Positions 8,931-16,861 of a stretch of DNA of 64,000 nucleotides are shown piece after piece. The notes below the pieces were generated by a model, which saw only the letters and a list, made by a program, of their open reading frames with translations, searched no databases and was not told the origin of the DNA. The translations under genes and the position numbers were made by a program. The DNA lies in assembly GCA_002480645.1 (NCBI GenBank), contig DLCN01000003.1:186001-250000 (forward strand), in the 5' to 3' direction. The stretch comes from Balneolaceae bacterium UBA7797. GTDB taxonomy: Bacteria > Bacteroidota > Rhodothermia > Balneolales > Balneolaceae. Positions within the stretch are counted from its first letter, which is position 1. Every line of letters starts with the position of its first letter.

Positions 8931-9785
8931 GTGGCAAAAAGTTCAGGTATTTCGACCAGAGAATCGGAATCATTAGATCGTTATCTCCACGAGATCGGAA
9001 AAGAGAAATTAATTACACCGGATGACGAAGTTCGTCTGGCCAAAGAAATTCAGAAGGGTAGCCAGCGAGCACTTGAAGATCTTACCAAAGCTAACCTTCG
9101 TTTCGTTGTATCCGTAGCCAAACAGTACCAGAATCAAGGACTTTCACTGGGGGATCTGATCAATGAAGGAAACTTAGGTTTGATCAAAGCTGCTAAAAGA
9201 TTTGATGAAACCCGTGGTTTCAAATTTATTTCCTACGCAGTATGGTGGATCCGTCAATCGATTCTTCAGGCACTAGCTGAACAAAGCCGTATTGTTCGTT
9301 TACCATTGAACAGGGTGGGTGCTCTTAATAAGATCGGTAAAGAACTTTCGAAGTTAGAGCAGGAGTATGAGAGACTACCATCAGCACACGAATTAGCTGA
9401 AAGTCTCGAAATGACCGTAGGTGAAGTCGCGGATACACTGAAAATATCCGGTCGCCACCTGTCAATGGATGCTCCTTTTGCACAGGGAGAAGATAATCGA
9501 CTTCTTGATGTTCTTGAAAATGAAGAGATCCCAAATCCGGATTTTGAATTGATGGGTGAATCTCTAAAAGTAGAGATCGAACGGGCTTTATCTAAACTAA
9601 CTAAAAGAGAAGCAGAAGTTATTCGCTTGTACTTTGGAATTGGCCGGGAACACTCACTTACGCTAGAAGAGATCGGCGAACGTTTCGACCTTACCAGAGA
9701 ACGTGTACGTCAGATCAAAGAAAAAGCTCTGCGTAAATTACGTCACCACAATCGTAGTGCAGCCTTACGAGTATATCTGGGATAA
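8931..9785 (+). CDS. rpoD: primary RNA polymerase sigma factor
   Basis: This is the group 1 sigma-70 factor that directs RNA polymerase to housekeeping promoters. At 284 residues it lacks region 1.1, as is usual for Bacteroidota-type RpoD. Region 1.2 is SLDRYLHEIGKEKLIT. Region 2 contains LRFVVSVAKQY, GDLINEGNLGLIKAAKRFD and KFISYAVWWIRQSI. Region 4 contains LTLEEIGERFDLTRERVRQI. The start is GTG: an in-frame TAA lies only two codons upstream, and no ATG fits the conserved N-terminus. A strong terminator follows the gene. Confidence 0.95.
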   Translation: MAKSSGISTRESESLDRYLHEIGKEKLITPDDEVRLAKEIQKGSQRALEDLTKANLRFVVSVAKQYQNQGLSLGDLINEGNLGLIKAAKRFDETRGFKFISYAVWWIRQSILQALAEQSRIVRLPLNRVGALNKIGKELSKLEQEYERLPSAHELAESLEMTVGEVADTLKISGRHLSMDAPFAQGEDNRLLDVLENEEIPNPDFELMGESLKVEIERALSKLTKREAEVIRLYFGIGREHSLTLEEIGERFDLTRERVRQIKEKALRKLRHHNRSAALRVYLG

Positions 9786-9815
9786 CTCTTTAAATCATGA
9801 GTATTCAGTTAAGAG

Positions 9816-9841
9816 AAGCCCATTTCCATGGGCTTTTTTTA
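9816..9841. terminator. terminator of rpoD, shared with convergent gene
   Basis: The perfect 7-base arms AAGCCCA and TGGGCTT enclose a 6-base loop and are followed by a T run on the plus strand. The convergent oxidoreductase gene ends at 9839, inside this structure. Confidence 0.85.
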
Positions 9842-10930
9842 TATGGAAACTCTAGAACCCTGAGCCGAAGCGGATTTGAAAATTGCTTCAACTACCAATA
9901 TATCCCGTAACCCTTCCTCGCCGGGAACCAGTGGGTTAGTATTGTTGATGATAGCCAGCGCATCATCATCCATTTGGCGCGCTTGTTGATTCCCTTTAAA
10001 GGGTGAGAAAACCAAACCGTCACTTGTACTTCCTTGAACTCCGGAATAACTTTGAAATGGACTTAGTTCAGCACTTCCTGAAGCCCCTTTTATCTTAAGA
10101 TCATTCATGCCACGGGCAAAACTTGTTTTACAAGTTGCAACTGCACCGGAAGGAAATTCAAGTTCAAAATGCATTTCCTCATCAACTTCTGAATAGTTTG
10201 GTCTGGAATTTATCTTCTCTGCTCGTACAGCAATGGGTTCTTCTCCGGTAAAATAGCGTGCTGCGTTTAGCGGATATACCCCCATATCGAACATGGCGCC
10301 ACCTCCAAGTTCCTTTATTACCCTCCAGTTGTTCTTACCGTGATTTCCCCGAAAACCGGCATTCGCAGAAAACTCTGCGATCTTGCCAAAGTGTTCATCC
10401 CGAATCATTTTTCTGAGTTGCCGGGTATTGGGTTCATGTTGCATGCGGTATCCGATGGTAAGCTGTACTTTATTTTTACTGGCAGCTTCAATGATGGATG
10501 AACATCTCTTAACGCTGGTTTCCATTGGTTTTTCACACCACACATGTTTTCCCGTTTCAGCAGCTTTAATGGCATATCTGGCATGTAATCCACTTGGTGT
10601 TACAATGTAAAGCACATCTATCTCATCATTGTCTGCAATTCTATGCATCGATTCATAATCGTACACATTCTGGTCCTTTATCGCATATTTTTCCTGCCAG
10701 ACCGGAATCTTGTCCGGTGACCCAGTAACAATTCCTTTCAACTCGCAATGTTCAGTTAAAAGTAAAGCAGGTGCCAATAGATCACGGCTATAATAACCCA
10801 GCCCGACAAGAGCTACACCGAGTTTTTTCTTTTTTTGTGGAATCAGGATAGAGGGGGAACCAAATAGTGAGGTTCCGGCAATTACTGTACTGGTAGTTTT
10901 AAGGAATTCTCTTCTGTTTAACTTACTCAT
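9839..10930 (-). CDS. Gfo/Idh/MocA-family oxidoreductase, Tat-type signal
   Basis: This is a 363-residue NAD(P)-dependent oxidoreductase of the Gfo/Idh/MocA family, which usually acts on sugars, inositols or their derivatives. The N-terminus MSKLNRREFLKTTSTVIAGT is a twin-arginine-type signal (RREFLK), pointing to export in folded form with cofactor bound. The Rossmann start is GVALVGLGYYSRDLL, and the catalytic EKP motif is in VWCEKPMETSVKRC. The C-terminal half has the alpha/beta substrate domain with GGGAMFDMGVYPLNAARY. The GNAT-like gene lies 15 bases upstream on the same strand. Substrate cannot be deduced. Confidence 0.85.
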   Translation of the reverse strand: MSKLNRREFLKTTSTVIAGTSLFGSPSILIPQKKKKLGVALVGLGYYSRDLLAPALLLTEHCELKGIVTGSPDKIPVWQEKYAIKDQNVYDYESMHRIADNDEIDVLYIVTPSGLHARYAIKAAETGKHVWCEKPMETSVKRCSSIIEAASKNKVQLTIGYRMQHEPNTRQLRKMIRDEHFGKIAEFSANAGFRGNHGKNNWRVIKELGGGAMFDMGVYPLNAARYFTGEEPIAVRAEKINSRPNYSEVDEEMHFELEFPSGAVATCKTSFARGMNDLKIKGASGSAELSPFQSYSGVQGSTSDGLVFSPFKGNQQARQMDDDALAIINNTNPLVPGEEGLRDILVVEAIFKSASAQGSRVSI

Positions 10931-10945
10931 CTTCTTCGTGCTTTT

Positions 10946-12064
10946 TCAGGTCATGTCAGGGGATTGGACATAGACCGGATGGTGTGTAAAAATATTGGTT
11001 ATCTGTGAATCTGAATCTAAATTTCTGATCATCAAATGGGCTGAGACAGGCTTCTGAATTTTTGAGAATACTCCCGCCTTTTTAGGATCATTGATGATCT
11101 TGCTTACTTCAGAGTCTGAATCTCCCCAGAAAAAAGCAAGGTGGTGATCCGTTTCATATAGAGCATGATGGATCATTGGAAACAAAGAATGCGAATAACT
11201 CTCTGTGAACCAAACTTTATCAATAGCTATAAATTCCAGAGACGAGGGTTGGATGATCTTTCTGATTATGGGTAGGTATTTACTGAATGTAAAAACAGCA
11301 GACATAAATTTATCAGGTAACTCAACGATCTCCCAGCTGACCGGGCGCGCCCGTAATCCCGCTTTGATCTTTCCATGTTCTTTAAACACGAAATATTTAC
11401 TGTCTTGTTCTGTAGAATGTACATTATAGAATAATGAGTGATCTGAATAGAATGCTTCCAGATGTTGATCAAACTCTCTGAGTTCTTCAGGTAATACAGG
11501 ATGAACCTTATCACTACTTTTCTTGCGGATCCTTGAAATAAACAATGTGTTGATTTTACGCACAAAAACATATCCGAATCGTCTGCATAGATTCAAAGAA
11601 TTCAGATTATTCGATTCTACATATGCGTAGGAACAAGGAGGCAGATCCCGGTTTGTGGCTTCCTTCTCTAATTGGTTATTAAGTTCTTCATTAATTAATG
11701 AGTTAAGAAGTGAATTTTTGGGACTGCGTTGTGAGGGAGCATCAGTTTCTTTTGCATTACTATGGTAACTATTCCGGATTGAGAGATACCGCACATATAA
11801 CGCTCGGTGAGATTTTTTTTGTGAAAAAACTTCTCTGCTATCTAAGCCAATGGTACCGAATAAGCTATTTTTAACTGAGATAGTTAAGAACCTGAGTCCT
11901 GATTGTTGTTTTAACCTTTTTTCAATATGCTTTTGTCTGTAACGAATTTTACCTTTCGTGCCAAGGATATTTTTTTTTAGGAGTGACAAAATTTCATCGG
12001 TATAACCGAACTGAGTGATAACAGAAAAAATTGTGTGTAATCTGTGTGGACTCTGTGTGCTCAT
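10946..12064 (-). CDS. GNAT-like acetyltransferase family protein
   Basis: This is a 372-residue soluble protein. The clearest feature is CSYAYVESNNLNSLNLCRRF followed by GYVFVRKINTLF near residues 142-174. That is the acetyl-CoA-binding helix and closing strand of GNAT enzymes (N.NSLNLCRRFGY). The basic N-terminal 90 residues and a C-terminal half ending in PVYVQSPDMT suggest a second, degenerate GNAT-type lobe, as in double-GNAT proteins; this part is inference. It is the first gene of a likely two-gene unit with the Gfo/Idh/MocA oxidoreductase and is divergent, 55 bases apart, from the APH-like gene. Acceptor unknown. Confidence 0.6.
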   Translation of the reverse strand: MSTQSPHRLHTIFSVITQFGYTDEILSLLKKNILGTKGKIRYRQKHIEKRLKQQSGLRFLTISVKNSLFGTIGLDSREVFSQKKSHRALYVRYLSIRNSYHSNAKETDAPSQRSPKNSLLNSLINEELNNQLEKEATNRDLPPCSYAYVESNNLNSLNLCRRFGYVFVRKINTLFISRIRKKSSDKVHPVLPEELREFDQHLEAFYSDHSLFYNVHSTEQDSKYFVFKEHGKIKAGLRARPVSWEIVELPDKFMSAVFTFSKYLPIIRKIIQPSSLEFIAIDKVWFTESYSHSLFPMIHHALYETDHHLAFFWGDSDSEVSKIINDPKKAGVFSKIQKPVSAHLMIRNLDSDSQITNIFTHHPVYVQSPDMT

Positions 12065-12119
12065 TTATTACAAGGGGCTAGTGTAAAACCGGTGGGGTGC
12101 AAATATTTAAGGTTTAGCT

Positions 12120-13175
12120 TTGGTTTTAAAATCAGACAAAAGACGGCAACGAGAGCGTTTTAATAACAGCTTTCCGGATGCATTCTTTCTCGACATCGAT
12201 AATATTGAAAATACAACTCAATATCTTAGAACTGTGGGTTGGCTCGAACAAGGGGATAGTGTTTCCGAAATGGAAAGACTGGATCATTCTGTTATGAATT
12301 ATGTTGTTCGGGTAATACCGGATAGAGCTCCAGCTTTTGTGTTAAAACAATCACGACCATGGATCGAAAATTTTCCTGAAATCGACGCTCCCGTCTTCAG
12401 AAGCAGGGTGGAATTCAGATTCTCTGAGCTGGCACATCAAACGACTGATCTTCAAAAGTTTATTCAAATGGAGTATGAGTATGATGAAATAAGCTTTATG
12501 CTGAAAATGAAGGAGTTTCAGAATGCTGAATCTCTGGCTGATGCTTATGGAGCAAAGAACGAAATATCTATATCAGATATTGATCAGGTTCTGGAATTCC
12601 TGGCTACAGTGAATGGACTTTCCGGGTACAATAGTTTTCCAAGAAATATGGAAATGAGAAGACTGAATCACCATTTTGCATTCGTAGCTCCATATACCAG
12701 ATTCACCGAATTCGAATTGGACGATACACAAGAGGGGCTGGCCGATCTCAAGAAAATTGTAACAGGGAATATATCGCTAAAACATAAGGTGATATCTCTT
12801 GGGGAAAAGTATCTTCAAGGAGGAAATACCATTCAACATGGTAATCTTGAACTTTCAAATATTTTGAGAGTTGGGGAATCTATTAAAATCGTTGATTCTG
12901 AATTTGCTTTCCAATCTGTCCCTGAATGGGATGCAGCCGTATTTATGGCACATTTATATCTTTCTGATTCACCTTCATCAATAATCGAATATTTTACAGA
13001 CAATCTGAATTTTAAAAGATTTGATCATACGGCATTTTTTGGATTCGCCGGTATTGAAATAATCAGTCGTCTGCTGGGATTATGCCAATTACCAGTTACT
13101 TTTAGCATAGATCAAAAAGAGGAACTCATAAAAAAGGCTATTCATTTAATCGACGATCAGCCGTTGGAATCATAA
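12120..13175 (+). CDS. APH/choline-kinase-like protein lacking catalytic Asp
   Basis: This protein has the aminoglycoside-phosphotransferase/choline-kinase fold. The ATP-site lysine is K76 in AFVLKQSRPWIENFPEIDAP, a stretch typical of this family. The catalytic loop, normally HGD, reads QHGNLELSNIL (H240-G241-N242), and the metal-binding motif is IVDSEFAF (D259). The usual catalytic base is therefore Asn, which in kinases generally abolishes or strongly reduces phosphotransfer. The start is TTG: an in-frame TAA lies just upstream and the next ATG would delete 50 residues. It is divergent from the GNAT-like gene and precedes the histidine kinase gene by 63 bases. A pseudokinase or binding role is inference. 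Confidence 0.6.
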   Translation: MVLKSDKRRQRERFNNSFPDAFFLDIDNIENTTQYLRTVGWLEQGDSVSEMERLDHSVMNYVVRVIPDRAPAFVLKQSRPWIENFPEIDAPVFRSRVEFRFSELAHQTTDLQKFIQMEYEYDEISFMLKMKEFQNAESLADAYGAKNEISISDIDQVLEFLATVNGLSGYNSFPRNMEMRRLNHHFAFVAPYTRFTEFELDDTQEGLADLKKIVTGNISLKHKVISLGEKYLQGGNTIQHGNLELSNILRVGESIKIVDSEFAFQSVPEWDAAVFMAHLYLSDSPSSIIEYFTDNLNFKRFDHTAFFGFAGIEIISRLLGLCQLPVTFSIDQKEELIKKAIHLIDDQPLES

Positions 13176-13238
13176 GCATTTCAAGGCATAACTAAGTATG
13201 TTCCCGTACGAATCCATAATATTATTCGTTAACGGGTA

Positions 13239-16118
13239 ATGCGACTTAAAACCATTTTCTTAGTAGTTCTATTTGCAGCCGGTCTAAGCACTCAGGGATT
13301 TTCACAAACCTATCCTTTCGTCAATTATTCGATAGGGGATGGATTGAGTGAATCGGTTGTCAACGATATCATACAGGATCGGGAAGGATACATCTGGCTG
13401 GCAACCGGATTTGGGTTAAACAGGTTTGATGGTGCCACTTTCCATCAATACTTTGAGGAACAGGGGTTAATAAACAGTAAGATCTACTCGCTGTATGAAG
13501 CAGCTGACGGAAAGATCTGGATAGGTACGAATAAAGGGGTTAGCTATTTTGAAAAAGATAGTATTTACACCATTGATGCTTTAAATGCCTTAAGTAACAG
13601 CCGTGTTATAAGTATATTTGAAGATTCCAGTGGCGATATCTGGTTTGGTACAGACGGAGAAGGAGTATGGCAGTATTATCAAAAACGGGTGCTGGATCTG
13701 TACTCAACCTCGCAAGGTTTTAAGAGTAATCAGGTAAGGGCGATCGATCAGGCTCCTAACGGAGATATTTGGTTCGCTACCCGGGATGGAGCTACCCGGC
13801 TGTCTAACGGGAACCTTAGAACATTCACAACCAAAGATGGATTACCAGAGAACAGGATAAGAGATCTTAAAATTGATAATAAAGGCACTATCTGGCTGGC
13901 AACACGATCCGGGCTCACAGTTTATGATGGATCGGAATTTATTACCTACTCAAAAGAAGAGGGTCTTAATGATCCCAGAATTCAGACACTGGAGATCAAT
14001 GACAAAGGCGAGGCCTGGATGGGTACGGAAAGTGGGATGAGTCATTTTAAAAATGGTTCATTTAAAAATTTTTCTACCGAGCAGGGCCTTTCAAACAATA
14101 TCATTCACTCCACCTTGATCGATCGTGAAGGTAATATCTGGTTAGGAACCTTTGGGGGGGGAGTAAGTATTTTTCTGGGTGAATATCTTGAGAACTATTC
14201 AACAGCGAATGGCTTATCGAATAATCTGATCACATCTTTTGCCGAAGACCAGAACGGTGATCTTTGGATCGCATCGTATGGTGGAGGATTGATGCAATTT
14301 TCAGGTGGTGAGATCCATTATTTAAATCAAGCTTCGGGTTTGATGGATGATCGTGTATATCATCTGAGCACAGATTCAAAAGGCCGTACCTGGATAGGGA
14401 TGAGAGATGGATTAGCGTACCTCGAAAATGATGCTTTAGCGAATATAAAGAACAGCGAATTCCCATTTAGGAAGGTGCGGCATGTATATGAAGATGAAAA
14501 TGATACCTACTGGATAAGTACCTATGACGATGGTCTCATTAAGATGGAGAATGGCTCATATTCGCAGTATACGATCGAAGAAGGGTTGCCCGGAAATACG
14601 GTTTTAGCGAGCGTGAAGGACGAAAACGGAGATCTATGGATCGCTACATATGCAGGAGTGGCACGGCTTACTAACGAGGGATTTATCAGCTATACCGTAG
14701 CAGACGGTTTGCCAAATAATGCGGTAATGCAGGTAATGAAAGACAAGACCGGAACTATCTGGGTTTCCACTTTTGGAGGTATCGCCTGGTTCGATGGAGT
14801 TCAGTTCGTAGATATTACCGAAGAAGATGGTTTGCCTGACAGAGTATGTTATTTTCTGACTCAGGATAGAAATGGTTATATCTGGGTGGGTACAAATGGT
14901 GGAATTGCCCGATTGGATGTACAGAAGTTTTATAAAAGCGAAGCATCAGAGAGAAATCAAGGAATTGAGATTCTTACAAAGGATCAGGGATTAATAAGTA
15001 ACGAAATGAATCTCGGAGCCGTTTTTGAAGATAAATCCGGCCACCTTTGGTTTGGCACCGTTGAAGGTTTATCTCATTTTTATCCTGATGTATACAAAGG
15101 AAATTCTGTACCGCCTGAAATTCACATTGAAGAGATCATCGCATCCGGAAAGAGTTATAACAGCAGAAATATAAAGTTACCCTATAGCCAGAATTTTATT
15201 GAGATCAAGTTTGCCGGTATTAATTTTACTGCACCTGATCAGGTGGTCTATCAATATAAGATGAGTAATATAGATCCGGACTGGCAAACCACAACCTCCA
15301 GAACGGTTCGCTATCCCTCTTTACCCTCCGGAGAATACACGTTCGATGTACGAGCAACCAATTCAAGTGGAGTGGAAAGCGGGAAGAAAGCGATTGTTGA
15401 TTTTGTTATCACCCCACCATTCTGGCAAACCTGGTGGTTTATCGGTATTCTGATCGTAATTGGAGTTGGGATCATCTATCTGTTTTACAGGAACTATCAG
15501 TATATGCAGATGGTGGATATTGAACGAATGAGAGTCCGGATTGCCAGTGATCTGCATGATGATGTGGGAGCCAGTCTAACAGAAATCGCCTTACAATCCG
15601 ACTTTCTACAGGCCGGAAAATTAGACCCCGACTTTAAACAGTCCATCGAACAGATTGGGAAGCAATGCAGAAGAATTGTTACGAGCCTGGACGATATAGT
15701 CTGGTCGATCGATGCACGAAATGATACACTCGGCGACTTTACCGACCGAATGCAAGACTATGTTCTAAATGTGTTAGAACCACGTAATTTCAATGTTTCC
15801 TATGATTTTGATGAGCTTAATATGGAAAATAAATTACCGGTTCCGGTGAAAGAAAATCTGTACCTCATTTTTAAGGAAGCAGTGAATAATATTTCGAAAT
15901 ACTCGAACGGGGATCGTGTAAATTTGAGTATGAAATCCGGAAATGGAAAATACTGTCTAAAAATATTTGATAACGGAACATCCGGAAAAGGACAAAAGAA
16001 AACCGGGCATGGGTTACGTAACATGGAAATGCGGGCAGAAAGAATTGGCGCAGAATTTAATTTTGAAGACACAGACGGTTTTACTATTTCAGTAAAAGGA
16101 AAATTGAACTACAACTAA
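13239..16118 (+). CDS. Reg_prop/Y_Y_Y sensor histidine kinase
   Basis: This is a membrane sensor kinase of 959 residues with a signal peptide ending GFSQ-TYP. The periplasmic part is a double-propeller array of Reg_prop repeats (pattern D..G.iWigT..Glsrfdg, about a dozen copies, residues 30-650). A Y_Y_Y beta-sandwich follows (NFIEIKFAGINFTAPDQVVY, near 655-735). One transmembrane helix (WWFIGILIVIGVGIIYLFY) leads to the cytoplasmic HisKA_3 domain with phospho-acceptor His in IASDLHDDVGASL. The C-terminal HATPase has N-box FKEAVNNISKYS and G-box GHGLRNMEMRAERIG. There is no receiver domain. The partner response regulator starts 12 bases downstream. Such sensors in Bacteroidota often detect glycans, but the ligand here is unknown. 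Confidence 0.92.
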   Translation: MRLKTIFLVVLFAAGLSTQGFSQTYPFVNYSIGDGLSESVVNDIIQDREGYIWLATGFGLNRFDGATFHQYFEEQGLINSKIYSLYEAADGKIWIGTNKGVSYFEKDSIYTIDALNALSNSRVISIFEDSSGDIWFGTDGEGVWQYYQKRVLDLYSTSQGFKSNQVRAIDQAPNGDIWFATRDGATRLSNGNLRTFTTKDGLPENRIRDLKIDNKGTIWLATRSGLTVYDGSEFITYSKEEGLNDPRIQTLEINDKGEAWMGTESGMSHFKNGSFKNFSTEQGLSNNIIHSTLIDREGNIWLGTFGGGVSIFLGEYLENYSTANGLSNNLITSFAEDQNGDLWIASYGGGLMQFSGGEIHYLNQASGLMDDRVYHLSTDSKGRTWIGMRDGLAYLENDALANIKNSEFPFRKVRHVYEDENDTYWISTYDDGLIKMENGSYSQYTIEEGLPGNTVLASVKDENGDLWIATYAGVARLTNEGFISYTVADGLPNNAVMQVMKDKTGTIWVSTFGGIAWFDGVQFVDITEEDGLPDRVCYFLTQDRNGYIWVGTNGGIARLDVQKFYKSEASERNQGIEILTKDQGLISNEMNLGAVFEDKSGHLWFGTVEGLSHFYPDVYKGNSVPPEIHIEEIIASGKSYNSRNIKLPYSQNFIEIKFAGINFTAPDQVVYQYKMSNIDPDWQTTTSRTVRYPSLPSGEYTFDVRATNSSGVESGKKAIVDFVITPPFWQTWWFIGILIVIGVGIIYLFYRNYQYMQMVDIERMRVRIASDLHDDVGASLTEIALQSDFLQAGKLDPDFKQSIEQIGKQCRRIVTSLDDIVWSIDARNDTLGDFTDRMQDYVLNVLEPRNFNVSYDFDELNMENKLPVPVKENLYLIFKEAVNNISKYSNGDRVNLSMKSGNGKYCLKIFDNGTSGKGQKKTGHGLRNMEMRAERIGAEFNFEDTDGFTISVKGKLNYN

Positions 16119-16130
16119 AAAGAGGCTAAG

Positions 16131-16763
16131 ATGGCAATTGTAGGCATCGTGGAAGACAACAAAAAGATCAGGGATCTGATACAAAGATATCTGGACATGC
16201 AAGAGGGGATGGATTGCCCGGTAGCGACTGATACGGTAGAAGAAATGCTCGAATTTCTGGAAGAGCATCAACATCCTGATGTATTACTTATGGATATTCA
16301 ATTACCGGGGATGTCCGGTATCAAAGGTATGGAGATCATTAAATCTAAATATCCTGAGATCGACATAATCATGCTCACCGTCTATCATGATTCACACAAA
16401 ATATTCGATTCATTAAAAGCCGGAGCTTCGGGGTACTTACTTAAGCATACCTCGTTACCGGAGATCAAGGAAGCCATTGAGGTGTTATTAAATGGTGGAG
16501 CTCCGATGTCACCGCAGATCGCCAGAAAAGTAATTACGCATTTTAATGAACAAGCCCCGAAAAAGAATGAAGACAGTATGCTTACTTCTCGGGAGCAGGA
16601 CATTGTAAATGGTCTGGTTGATGGGCTAAGTTACAAGATGATCGCTGATCGGTTTGACATATCGATAGATACAGTAAGAGCCCATATCAGGAACATATAT
16701 AAAAAGCTTCATGTTAATTCTAAAGCTGAGGTAATTGCTAAGTCACTGAGAGGTGAAATTTAG
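16131..16763 (+). CDS. NarL/LuxR-type response regulator
   Basis: This is a 210-residue DNA-binding response regulator. The receiver domain has the acidic pair ED at residues 8-9, the phospho-acceptor D55 in LLMDIQLPGMSG, and the conserved Lys in GASGYLLKHT. The C-terminal LuxR-type helix-turn-helix is LTSREQDIVNGLVDGLSYKM followed by IADRFDISIDTVRAHIRNIY. AGAGG lies upstream of the ATG, 12 bases after the histidine kinase stop, so the pair is co-transcribed and is almost certainly a cognate two-component system (HisKA_3 kinases normally pair with NarL-type regulators). Confidence 0.95.
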   Translation: MAIVGIVEDNKKIRDLIQRYLDMQEGMDCPVATDTVEEMLEFLEEHQHPDVLLMDIQLPGMSGIKGMEIIKSKYPEIDIIMLTVYHDSHKIFDSLKAGASGYLLKHTSLPEIKEAIEVLLNGGAPMSPQIARKVITHFNEQAPKKNEDSMLTSREQDIVNGLVDGLSYKMIADRFDISIDTVRAHIRNIYKKLHVNSKAEVIAKSLRGEI

Positions 16764-16765
16764 CA

Positions 16766-16783
16766 ATGTTAACCGGCTAACAT
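16766..16783. repeat. inverted repeat in the gap before the lipoprotein gene
   Basis: ATGTTAACCGGCTAACAT has 9-base arms with one mismatch. It lies three bases after the response regulator stop and about 80 bases before the lipoprotein start. There is no T run, so it looks more like a protein-binding site than a terminator. It contains CAATGTTAA with its left flank, a string also present in the leaders at 26720 and 54807. A site for the adjacent response regulator is inference. Confidence 0.35.
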
Positions 16784-16861
16784 GAACATGTGATAGTTTA
16801 TGTAGGTAGCATATTTGATATTTCTCTCGGAATATTAATAATCAGTATTCAGGAGTTCATA

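Noticed and set aside
8798..9025. 75-codon open frame over the rpoD leader and start
   Set aside because: It overlaps the conserved start of rpoD by 95 bases in another frame, has no signature and no ribosome binding site.
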